NCBI GenBank assembly: GCA_005772945.1
Contig: SXIE01000493.1
Location: forward strand, 1-5,879
DNA: 5,879 nucleotides
Source: Pseudomonadota bacterium
GTDB taxonomy: Bacteria > Myxococcota > UBA9042 > PHBI01
Direction: 5' to 3'
Below the pieces are notes generated by a model. The model did not search any database, was not told the origin of the DNA, and worked only from the letters and a program-made list of their open reading frames with translations. Position 1 is the first letter of the stretch, and every line of letters starts with the position of its first letter. A program made the position numbers and the translations under genes. Shown piece after piece: positions 1-5,879 of this stretch.

Positions 1-336
1 CAAGTCGAAGTAGCCCGAGGCACACATCGCGGCCGCATGGTTCACGGCCTCGAGGCCCGAGCCGCAGAAGCGGTTGAGCGACACGCCGGGCGCGTCGAGG
101 TCGTAGTTCGCAAGCAGCGCCGCCGTGCGCGCGATGCACTGGCCCTGGTCACCCGACTGCGTCACGCAGCCGATCACCACGTTGTCGACGAACTTCGTGT
201 CGATGTGGTTCCGGTCGCGGATCGCTTCGAGGACGGTCGTCAGGAGATTGACGGGGCGGACTGTGTAGAGACTGCCATTGGACTTGCCGCGCCCGCGCGG
301 GGTGCGGACGGCATCATAGATATATGCGTTCGACAT
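1..336 (-). CDS. Thiolase family protein (acetyl-CoA C-acyltransferase), N-terminal part only
   Basis: This is the N-terminal 112 residues of a thiolase, which either cleaves 3-ketoacyl-CoA with CoA or condenses two acetyl-CoA units in the cytoplasm. The protein opens MSNAYIYDAVRTPRGRGK, the usual thiolase first strand and RTP(R/F)G turn. It continues with VVIGCVTQSGDQGQCIARTA (residues 53-72) and then SLNRFCGSGLEAV (86-98), where Cys91 is the nucleophilic cysteine that carries the acyl group. The family usually has about 390-430 residues, so roughly three quarters of the gene, including the His and second Cys active-site loops, lies beyond the left edge. The start is the ATG at 336-334. It is preceded by AGGTGA (complement of 340-345), a good Shine-Dalgarno match at short spacing. 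The gene lies 65 nt downstream of the TerB-like gene on the same strand and may share its transcript. The family is certain. Degradative (FadA/FadI-like) versus biosynthetic (AtoB/PhaA-like) use cannot be decided from this fragment. Confidence 0.95.
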   Translation of the reverse strand, partial: MSNAYIYDAVRTPRGRGKSNGSLYTVRPVNLLTTVLEAIRDRNHIDTKFVDNVVIGCVTQSGDQGQCIARTAALLANYDLDAPGVSLNRFCGSGLEAVNHAAAMCASGYFDL

Positions 337-339
337 GGG

Positions 340-345
340 TCACCT
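340..345 (-). promoter_or_regulatory. Ribosome binding site of the thiolase gene
   Basis: Read on the minus strand this is AGGTGA, three bases before the ATG at 336. It matches the AGGAGGTGA anti-16S complement and supports that start codon. The 65-nt gap from the upstream TerB-like stop codon shows no convincing promoter or terminator hairpin. Confidence 0.6.
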
Positions 346-401
346 ATCGGAGGGTGCGGGGGAGCTGCGGAGCACACAAGGGAACGAGGGTTCATCAGCG
401 T

Positions 402-1355
402 TCAGTAGATGCCGCGGCGCTTGCGGCAGCGCACGTCGAGGCGCTCGACGCGCTCGTCGGGGACGCCGAGATTGGCCGCCAGCTGGTAGATGTGGGACTG
501 CTCGTCGCCATCGACCGAGCCATCGGCGTAGGCGCCCTCGAGCACCTGGTCGACGAGATAGTCCTTGGCCCACTCGATGAGCTTGGTGCGGTCCTTTTCC
601 GCGATGCCGAGCGCGGTCGCGAAGAACGCGAGCTTCTTGCTCTCGGCCGCGTCGAGCGTCTCGTCCGAGAACGCCATCGCCGCCGTCATGGCGAACATTG
701 CGTGGCGCGCGCCGGCGCTGGTTTCGGCCAGATCGGCCTTGGTCAACGGCGGGCGCTCGAGGATCTTGTCGAAGTCGGGCGAGCCTTCCTCGGCCGTGAA
801 CGCCGCGAAGAAATTGCGCTCTTCCTCGCCGAGCTCGCCGTCGGCCTTCGCGACCTCAGCCAGCATGCGCGCCAGCACCGCGCGATCGAATGGCGTCGAG
901 AAATCCGCATTCGCCGTGAGAATGGCAAATTCGGTCTGCAGCTCTTTGAAGACCTTCGCCGACACGAAACGATTGCCGCTCTTATCCCAGACGAAGCGCG
1001 CCTGGACGCTCTTGAACGCGTCGACAACCGCCGACTCGAGCTGCGCCTTGGTGGGCTTGAAGCTGCGCGCATCCCCGATCGAGGCGGCTGTGTCGGTAAC
1101 GGTCGAGGCGAGCGCGCCGCCGACGCCGTAGCCGAACATGCCGTACATCATGCGCGAGAGACCCCAGCGCATGTTCTGCCAGACCGAGCGCTTGAGCTGC
1201 CGCTTGACGTCGTCGCCGACCGATTGCGCGATGTTCGTCGAGGACTTGATCTGCTCGTTCGAGACTGGGCACTCGAAGATGACGTTGAGCGTCGTGCCGG
1301 TCATGTCCTCGCGCAAGACGAGTGGCTTGACGAGATCGTACTTGAGCTCGGGCAT
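402..1355 (-). CDS. TerB-like (tellurite resistance TerB family) protein with repeated acidic motifs
   Basis: This is a complete 317-residue protein, MPELKYD... to ...RCRKRRGIY. The C-terminal two thirds is alpha-helical and resembles the TerB / DjlA-N-like fold: VLARMLAEVAKADGELGEEE (160-179) matches the hydrophobic helix plus ADGxxxxxE pattern of TerB domains. Related acidic turns follow at AFSDETLDAAE (228-238) and AYADGSVDGDE (275-285), the latter followed by the TerB-like helix QLAANLGVPDERVERL. This suggests tandem TerB-type units that could bind metal through Asp/Glu. Residues 1-145 are less familiar: a short beta-rich start, a charged helix (38-58) and a Gly/Met/aromatic-rich hydrophobic stretch (66-94, LSRMMYGMFGYGVGG) that might associate with membrane. 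There is no signal peptide, so a cytoplasmic location is expected. The start is the first ATG that begins protein-like sequence. The frame stays open upstream, but that part reads as Arg/Cys/Pro-rich noise over the intergenic region. TerB proteins are linked to tellurite and stress phenotypes and membrane-associated complexes; the actual role here is unknown. Confidence 0.85.
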   Translation of the reverse strand: MPELKYDLVKPLVLREDMTGTTLNVIFECPVSNEQIKSSTNIAQSVGDDVKRQLKRSVWQNMRWGLSRMMYGMFGYGVGGALASTVTDTAASIGDARSFKPTKAQLESAVVDAFKSVQARFVWDKSGNRFVSAKVFKELQTEFAILTANADFSTPFDRAVLARMLAEVAKADGELGEEERNFFAAFTAEEGSPDFDKILERPPLTKADLAETSAGARHAMFAMTAAMAFSDETLDAAESKKLAFFATALGIAEKDRTKLIEWAKDYLVDQVLEGAYADGSVDGDEQSHIYQLAANLGVPDERVERLDVRCRKRRGIY

Positions 1356-1434
1356 GGGACCCCCCGGGGCGTGAACGCCGCTCGGGCCGCGCCGCGGCCT
1401 TCGCGAGCGAGCGCAACATGCCACCGGGGGGTCC
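1356..1434 (-). promoter_or_regulatory. Structured 5' leader of the TerB-like gene, candidate translational control element
   Basis: On the minus (mRNA) strand GGACCCCCCGG (1434-1424) is perfectly complementary to CCGGGGGGTCC (1367-1357), which ends one base before the ATG at 1355. The enclosed 56 nt contains a 4-bp hairpin, GGCG/CGCC around TTCA (1368-1379). Directly abutting it is a second hairpin formed by GCTCG (1380-1384) with CGAGC (1404-1408), closed inside by GGCCGC/GCGGCC (1385-1399). The three helices abut without unpaired bases on one side, as in a three-way junction. The G6 run at 1360-1365, the only Shine-Dalgarno-like sequence for this gene, is inside the closing helix, so folding would hide the ribosome site. 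Pairing is read directly from the sequence; function is inferred. GC-rich DNA forms short hairpins easily, but an exact 11-bp arm at this position is less expected. Confidence 0.4.
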
Positions 1435-1451
1435 TGTCCGCAAGGCCAGGC

Positions 1452-1482
1452 TGTGACAAGGGCTGACAATTCCACGTCACAA
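1452..1482. promoter_or_regulatory. Cluster of TGACAA-type repeats in the divergent intergenic region, possible operator
   Basis: TGACAA occurs at 1454-1459 and again at 1464-1469, exactly one helical turn (10 bp) apart. A related TCACAA lies at 1477-1482. In addition TGTGAC (1452-1457) and GTCACA (1476-1481) form a perfect 6-bp inverted repeat with an 18-bp spacer. The block lies between the divergent TerB-like and exported-protein genes, about 80 nt from the plus-strand start and 100 nt from the minus-strand start, where a shared operator or promoter would be expected. No clear sigma-70 -35/-10 pair is visible for either gene. The arms are short and the whole cluster may be chance. Confidence 0.25.
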
Positions 1483-1551
1483 ACGCACAGGATTGGGCCA
1501 CGCCGCGGCGCTATGAGTTTGCCACGCGCCTTTCGCACGCGTGTCCACCAC

Positions 1552-1555
1552 GGAG
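1552..1555 (+). promoter_or_regulatory. Ribosome binding site of the exported protein gene
   Basis: GGAG lies seven bases before the ATG at 1563, an ordinary Shine-Dalgarno spacing. The ATG that it serves begins a clean signal peptide, which fixes the start. Confidence 0.6.
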
Positions 1556-1562
1556 AATCCTC

Positions 1563-2579
1563 ATGAAGTTGCGTTCCATCCTCGCTGGCGCCGTCCTCGT
1601 GGCGCTTCCTTCGGTCGCCCAGGCGTACAACGACGACTTCCTCGATCCGGCGACGACCGCAAACGCCTACCACAGCACCTTCCACTACGAACTGACGCGC
1701 ACCTTGCTTCGCGCGGCCGGCTTCACCGCCGACGAGGCCGAGCGGATCGCGGTCACCTGCGAGGCCACCGACTGGATGCTGTTCGTCCCCGGCAAGAAGC
1801 TCCCGGCCGCATATTTCGTGGGCGAGACCGGCATCAAAGTCTCGGTCGCCAACACCTCGCGCAAAGACGCGAAAATGGCGCCATTTTGGCACTTTCCGCG
1901 GCGCGGCGCGACCGACTCTGCCGGCAAATTGACCTATCCCGCACCGGCGGCTCCCGAGGTGAAGAGCAACACCTGCGACTACTTCACGACGCAGAATCAG
2001 TGCCAGGCGAACGGCCCCGAGCTTTCGGTGATCGACGCCTGGGCCATCTACGGCAAGGCCAGCGCCATCACCAACGCGGGCATGGCGACCCCCACCGTGA
2101 AGGTCAACGGCGTCGCGATCAGCGCGTCGCGGCTGCCCGGATCGATTTACGCGCTCGGCGTCTTCCTCCACTCGCTCGGCGACTCGTACTCTCACGAGCC
2201 GTGCATGCAGAGTGACCAATTCAATTACCATCCGGAGCAGCTCGGCTCGCAGGACCCGGCCCACTCGGACGACTACCCGCATTGCGCCAGCGAGAACGTC
2301 CACGGCAACGCGCGCGCCGCGGAAGAGGTCGCCGCGGCCGAGTTCGACGGTGGGCGCCCCGATCTCGCGGAGAACCAGGAAACCGTCGAGTGGACCAAGG
2401 CCGCCGCTCGCGCCGTGTATGCGGCCGCGCGCAACTACCTCGCACAGAAGGGCTGGAAGCGCACCGAGATGTGGTCGGCCTCGTACCGCGAGGAGTTCAT
2501 CGACGCGTGGGCCGATCTCGAGACGGCCGCGGACCGCGCCCAGGTCGCGAAGGCCGCCTACGGCACCACGCACCGGTGA
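1563..2579 (+). CDS. Exported protein resembling zinc-dependent phospholipase C / DUF6765-like helical hydrolases
   Basis: This is a complete 338-residue protein. Residues 1-21 are a typical Sec signal peptide: MKLR, a hydrophobic core, then a VAQA-type cleavage site before Tyr22. The mature protein is mostly helical. It begins with STFHYELTRTLLRAAGF (38-54) and ADEAERIAVTCEATDW (56-71), resembling the FHY-x-T-x-x-LARxAGFxxxxAxxIAxxxxxxD start of DUF6765-type proteins. A later helix carries FLHSLGDSYSH (201-211), an HxxxDxxxH arrangement (His203, Asp207, His211) like the metal-binding helix of the zinc phospholipase C / S1-P1 nuclease superfamily. His41 and Asp70, plus a His-rich segment with PHC and NVHG at 239-248, could complete a metal site. 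The mature chain has five cysteines (66, 138, 147, 214, 241), so disulfides are possible. A helical tail (271-331) follows. The expected location is periplasmic or secreted. The substrate is unknown and enzymatic activity is inferred only from the motif pattern. The gene is divergent from the TerB-like gene and convergent, with an 18-nt gap, with the large membrane protein gene. Confidence 0.85.
   Translation: MKLRSILAGAVLVALPSVAQAYNDDFLDPATTANAYHSTFHYELTRTLLRAAGFTADEAERIAVTCEATDWMLFVPGKKLPAAYFVGETGIKVSVANTSRKDAKMAPFWHFPRRGATDSAGKLTYPAPAAPEVKSNTCDYFTTQNQCQANGPELSVIDAWAIYGKASAITNAGMATPTVKVNGVAISASRLPGSIYALGVFLHSLGDSYSHEPCMQSDQFNYHPEQLGSQDPAHSDDYPHCASENVHGNARAAEEVAAAEFDGGRPDLAENQETVEWTKAAARAVYAAARNYLAQKGWKRTEMWSASYREEFIDAWADLETAADRAQVAKAAYGTTHR
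1872..1887. repeat. Perfect 16-bp palindrome inside the exported protein gene
   Basis: AAAATGGCGCCATTTT is its own reverse complement. It lies within codons 104-109 (KMAPFW) of the exported protein and is unusually A/T-rich at its flanks for this GC-rich gene. It could be a protein-binding site or a chance result of the encoded residues. Confidence 0.35.
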
Positions 2580-2597
2580 GTGCCGTCCGGGCGCCGG

Positions 2598-5500
2598 TCA
2601 GATGTGGGAGCCGTCGCCGACGTCCACCGCGATCGATGCGACGGCGGGGGGCGGGGGCGAGACCTGCATCGGCGCCTCGAGAGGCGCCCGCGCGGGCTCG
2701 GCGCCCGTTCGGACCTTGGCGAGAAGATCCATCCCGCCCAGCGACGCCGGGCCGGCGCCATCCCAGCCCCGCACCCAGTCGCGCCAGGCGATCGGCTGCT
2801 GCTTGAAGGCGATCGCCGCGCGCGCGATGACCGGCGGCGGCACGGGGGTCGGCGCGGGCCCCACGACCACGGGCGCGAGCAGCGGCCGGCGCGTGCGGAT
2901 AGCGTAGCGCACCTCGGTGCGAAACGCGTTCGGCCAGAGGACGAGGCCGCGGCGCTCGATCCCATAGGGCGGCATGCGCGGCCACGCGCTGAACTGCGCC
3001 TCGATTTGCTCGCGCACGAGATCCACCCCGGCGAGCGCATAGAGGCCCCGCAGGGCCGCCGCGAAGGCCGCGCGTGGCCCCTCGCCGCTCGCGTCGACTT
3101 CGGGCAGGGCGGCGACGAACCCGGCCCGCACCACCGTGGCGACGATGAAGCGCCCCTGCTCCTCGAACGCGAGCTCGAACGGCTCGGGCCCGATCGGTGG
3201 GCATGCGACAATGATGAGCAGGCGCGACGGCGAGAGGCGCACGTCCCCGACGCGGAGCGCCGCGGCGTGCGGGAAGCGCCCGGACGCGACGAGCAGCACC
3301 TTCAGTTCGCGAATCACGAAGTTGCGCGTGGCCTCCTCGATATGATGCGCGTCCTCGGCCAGGCGGCGCAGGTCGGGCTCGGCGCGGCGGCGCTCGGCGC
3401 GCCGGATCTTGTGGAAGAGCCTGGGCACGGTCCCGGCGTGGAAGCCAGGGCGGATGAGGCGGACGATGGTCTCGCCGTGCGAGCCGACCACGGCGGGCTT
3501 GAGGATCGGCGCGCGATTGGCCGCGTAGAGGCGCCAGTTCTCCTTGAACTCCCACACGAGGAAGCCGCAGATGCCGGGCAGCACGAGCTGGGCGAGACCC
3601 GCGATGAAGGCGGCCGCGACCCCGCCCACCGCCGGCTCGAGCGCGTGCTGCATCTCGATCGTCGTCGTGAGGAAGATCTTGTGCGACACGGTGACGACCG
3701 GGAAGTGCTTGATCGGGTTGAGCTGCGGCTCCGCGACCAGGTTGATCATGAAGCGGAGCAGATAGGCGATCATCCCCCACGCGAGGCCGAAGAGGGCTTT
3801 GACGCCGAGGCCGATGCGGCTGTCGCCTTCGCGGAAGCGGAGCCACTGATCGACCGCATAGAGTCTGGCCTCGAGCCACTCTACCATCCCCTTGAAGAAC
3901 GCCGTGATCGCGCCGATCAGCGCCGGGATCGCGTTCGTTCGAAGGACGAACCAACCGACGCTCACGCGGTCCTGGACGGTCTCGGAGATGCGGTCGCCGG
4001 CGGGCCCGATGAGCAGCGCGCCAAAGACGATGAAGAGCGGTAGGCCGACCCACAGGAGGCCGTGCGCGACGCCGATCCACGGCATCGGCAGGGCGCACAA
4101 AACGAGCGCCCAGGCGGCCGGGCGCCACAGCTTCTCGCGGATCCAACGGAAGGCGCGATGGCGCGTGAGCGCGGCCACGGGCGGCCACGCGAGGATGGCG
4201 CGCGGCACATCGACGAAGAGCGCCGTGAGGGCGCGGCCGAGCCCGCGCAGCAGCAGCTCCATCCCGAGTCGCACATGGCGCGAATGGAGGACGCCGAGGA
4301 GCAACACGCCGACCGCGATGAAGAAGGGGATCGACCAGAACTCGAGGTGCTGCTGCGGGCAGGCCGACGGGTCGGCGCCCAGGTAGGACTTGCAGACGGA
4401 GCGCGTGGCGGCGGCCAGGAGATCGCGCGGCAGGATCGCGTTGAGCAGCGGCCCGACGACGTGCTCGAGCCCCTGCACGAGGAAGAAGGAGCCGCCGAAC
4501 GGCAGCAGCAGATAGCGCACGAGCACGCGCCCGATCGGGTTCGCGAAGAGCGTGGATTGCGCGCGCTGGAGGCCGCGCCGATAGATCTCGGCGCGATGAT
4601 AGGCGCCGTCGAGGGTCTCCGCGAAGCGGCGATTCAGCTGGAGGAGCGCGTCGCCGCGCAGGAACTCGCGCGGGCTCGTGAGGTCGCCGAGCTTGAGTTG
4701 GTTGCGCGCGATGAGGTCGCGCAGGTCGGGGAACGCGACGAACCCGCGATCGATCATCAGGTCGAGGAGCTCGGCGACGAGCTTTTCGGAGGCGACCAGC
4801 TCGGGGATGTTCTGAGGCTTGAAGCCCGCTTCCGCGAGGCCGCTCGCGAGGATCGCGCCGACGTCACAGCGCAGACGCGCCTCGGCCGCGTGCACGAGTT
4901 CGTTCAGCGCTCGGCGCAGGCGACGGCGGTCCGCATCGCCGAGGCGACAGGCGGCCACGCGGCGCGCCGCGCGCACCAGGCTCCTGACGACGGCCACGCG
5001 CGAGGCGACCGTCTCGCGACGCCGGATGGGGTCGCGCCCGAGGCGGCGGACCCAGCGGCCGAGATCGATGTCCCAGGTCTCGTGCTCGGCGACGTGACAC
5101 GCCTTCTGAAGGTCGTGCAGCAGACGCGCCTCGACGCGCACCCTGCCGAGCGAGGCGGGGCGCAGGAGCGGCGTCAAGACCTCGGGCCAGGCGTCGTGGC
5201 CGGCGCGCGGCGCGATGCGGCCGAGGCGCTGGGCCAGCGACGCGAGCGACTCGGTCAAGAGGCGCCGCGCCTGCTCGGCCTCCTCCATGGCGGCGACCTG
5301 ACCGCTGCGCGCCGCGAGGAGCGCCGCGAAGTGTGCATGGATCGCGGCGCCCGCGTCATTTGCACGCGCGCGCATGCGTCGCGACATGCCGAGCTGACGC
5401 CGGGCGCGACCGCGGACCGCCTCGCGTGGGACGCTCGCCTCGTGGGCGTCGTCGGGTGCCTGCGTCGCGTCGGGGTCAGCGCCGACGCGGCTCGGATCGG

Positions 5501-5879
5501 GGGCGCCGTCAGGTCGCGTGGCGCGCAGGATCGGCTCGGCGGCGACCAAGCGGTCGAAGAGCCGAGGGATCTCGTCGCGCTCGGCGAGCGCGGGACACCA
5601 GCGCGGAATGAGCCTCGGCGCGAAATAACGGAGTTCTTGGTAGAGCGCCGTGAGCTCGATGATCGCGGTGCGATCGCCCGGCGCGGCGGCCGTCAAGCCC
5701 TCGTCGTGAAGGACCCCGCGCGCCTCGCCCATCGCGACGTGGCCGATCGTCGCGATCGCCTCGAGGAGGAGCTCGCGCGGAAGGCCGCCGCTCGCTTCCA
5801 GCTCGTAGAGCGCCGCGTCGACGCGCGCATGAAAGACCGCGCGCCAGGCCGCGACGAGGTGTTCACCCGCCGAGCGCTC
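2598..5879 (-). CDS. Large polytopic membrane protein of unknown function, 5' end beyond the window
   Basis: 1093 residues are visible. The frame is open to the right edge and the 49 residues before the first internal Met (at 5732) are protein-like (RVDAALYELEASGGLPRELL), so the true start is outside. Numbering here is from the first visible residue. Residues 1-450 are helical, Arg/Ala/Leu-rich and soluble-looking, with a low-complexity Pro/Asp/Ala linker near 120-150. Hydrophobic segments follow at about 452-483, 514-532, 587-625 (probably two passes), 650-662, 692-715 and 749-776. Between the last two is the loop NPIKHFPVVTVSHK (721-734), and before them VDQWLRFREGDSR (676-688). I associate this pattern with large uncharacterised membrane proteins, notably of planctomycetes, but that is memory and not a search. 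From about 780 onward is a soluble domain with beta-strand-like stretches (855-925), then a Pro-rich tail (1009-1017, 1074-1080) and the end GDGSHI. No catalytic motif or named family is recognised. The predicted location is the inner membrane with large cytoplasmic parts. Confidence 0.85.
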   Translation of the reverse strand, partial: ERSAGEHLVAAWRAVFHARVDAALYELEASGGLPRELLLEAIATIGHVAMGEARGVLHDEGLTAAAPGDRTAIIELTALYQELRYFAPRLIPRWCPALAERDEIPRLFDRLVAAEPILRATRPDGAPDPSRVGADPDATQAPDDAHEASVPREAVRGRARRQLGMSRRMRARANDAGAAIHAHFAALLAARSGQVAAMEEAEQARRLLTESLASLAQRLGRIAPRAGHDAWPEVLTPLLRPASLGRVRVEARLLHDLQKACHVAEHETWDIDLGRWVRRLGRDPIRRRETVASRVAVVRSLVRAARRVAACRLGDADRRRLRRALNELVHAAEARLRCDVGAILASGLAEAGFKPQNIPELVASEKLVAELLDLMIDRGFVAFPDLRDLIARNQLKLGDLTSPREFLRGDALLQLNRRFAETLDGAYHRAEIYRRGLQRAQSTLFANPIGRVLVRYLLLPFGGSFFLVQGLEHVVGPLLNAILPRDLLAAATRSVCKSYLGADPSACPQQHLEFWSIPFFIAVGVLLLGVLHSRHVRLGMELLLRGLGRALTALFVDVPRAILAWPPVAALTRHRAFRWIREKLWRPAAWALVLCALPMPWIGVAHGLLWVGLPLFIVFGALLIGPAGDRISETVQDRVSVGWFVLRTNAIPALIGAITAFFKGMVEWLEARLYAVDQWLRFREGDSRIGLGVKALFGLAWGMIAYLLRFMINLVAEPQLNPIKHFPVVTVSHKIFLTTTIEMQHALEPAVGGVAAAFIAGLAQLVLPGICGFLVWEFKENWRLYAANRAPILKPAVVGSHGETIVRLIRPGFHAGTVPRLFHKIRRAERRRAEPDLRRLAEDAHHIEEATRNFVIRELKVLLVASGRFPHAAALRVGDVRLSPSRLLIIVACPPIGPEPFELAFEEQGRFIVATVVRAGFVAALPEVDASGEGPRAAFAAALRGLYALAGVDLVREQIEAQFSAWPRMPPYGIERRGLVLWPNAFRTEVRYAIRTRRPLLAPVVVGPAPTPVPPPVIARAAIAFKQQPIAWRDWVRGWDGAGPASLGGMDLLAKVRTGAEPARAPLEAPMQVSPPPPAVASIAVDVGDGSHI
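2671..2688. repeat. 8-bp inverted repeat near the 3' end of the membrane protein gene
   Basis: GGCGCCTC and GAGGCGCC are separated by two bases and would form a very stable hairpin in RNA. The repeat lies about 70 nt before the membrane protein stop codon and encodes APLEAP, immediately before the Pro-rich tail. There is no T-run after it on either strand, so it is not a canonical intrinsic terminator. Confidence 0.35.

Noticed and set aside
324..1466. Long plus-strand open frame antisense to the TerB-like gene
   Set aside because: The translation is Arg/Glu/Ala-rich without domain-like patterning and mirrors the minus-strand TerB-like gene, which has clear family motifs. It is a high-GC antisense shadow.
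1356..2573. Upstream in-frame extension of the TerB-like gene to about 723 residues
   Set aside because: It would run antisense through the whole exported protein gene and the intergenic region. The extra residues are low-quality Arg/Gly/Cys-rich sequence, so the ATG at 1355 is preferred.
2572..2598. Bidirectional terminator from ACCGG (2572-2576) and CCGGT (2594-2598) around the convergent stops
   Set aside because: The stem is only 5 bp with a 17-nt loop and no T-run on either strand, which is too weak to call.
3859..3883. Imperfect hairpin TAGAGT(ct)GGC / GCCACTCTA inside the membrane protein gene
   Set aside because: It has a 9-bp bulged stem deep in coding sequence, with no regulatory context; a chance result is likely in this composition.
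3933..3951. Inverted repeat GTTCGT / ACGAAC with a 7-base loop
   Set aside because: The arms are only 6 bp, inside coding sequence, and explained by the encoded residues.
2580..4043. Plus-strand open frame beginning with GTG right after the exported protein stop codon
   Set aside because: It could look like a translationally coupled second gene, but the product is Arg/Asp/Glu-rich noise antisense to the membrane protein, whose hydrophobic segments are coherent.
2497..4188. Second minus-strand frame overlapping the membrane protein
   Set aside because: It is extremely Arg/Ala/Pro-rich with no hydrophobic segments or motifs. It is an out-of-frame reading of the same GC-rich DNA.
5732..5732. 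Start of the membrane protein at the Met encoded at 5732
   Set aside because: The frame is open to the right edge, and the 49 preceding codons read as good helical protein without a stop, so this Met is most likely internal.

Overview
The window is GC-rich throughout, with strong G/C preference at third codon positions. That composition produces long spurious open frames on both strands. Composition and gene types suggest a high-GC bacterium of the Myxococcota / former Deltaproteobacteria kind. This is an inference: no 16S or other marker gene is present.

Four protein genes account for nearly all of the sequence. From left to right: (1) the first 112 codons of a thiolase on the minus strand, running off the left edge (1-336); (2) a complete 317-residue TerB-like protein on the minus strand (402-1355), 65 nt upstream of the thiolase and possibly co-transcribed with it; (3) a roughly 207-nt divergent intergenic region (1356-1562) with regulatory-looking structure; (4) a complete 338-residue exported protein on the plus strand (1563-2579), with a His/Asp pattern resembling the zinc-dependent phospholipase C / DUF6765-like helical proteins; (5) after only 18 nt, a very large polytopic membrane protein convergent on the minus strand (2598-5879). 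Its N-terminus lies beyond the right edge and 1093 residues are visible.

There are no tRNA, rRNA, CRISPR, transposase or phage signatures. The most notable non-coding signal is the leader of the TerB-like gene. A perfect 11-bp all-but-two G/C inverted repeat (1357-1367 / 1424-1434) ends one base before the ATG, contains its only Shine-Dalgarno-like run, and encloses two further hairpins that abut end to end. This is compatible with a structured 5' UTR controlling translation. The most notable coding signal is the large membrane protein, which I cannot assign to a named family. It has a helical charged N-terminal half, a cluster of about seven membrane segments, a distinctive NPIKHFPVVTVSHK loop and a soluble C-terminal domain.

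No pathway joins the four genes on sequence evidence. The thiolase belongs to fatty-acyl / acetoacetyl-CoA metabolism. The TerB-like, exported and membrane proteins would all fit envelope-related functions, but that link is only suggestive.
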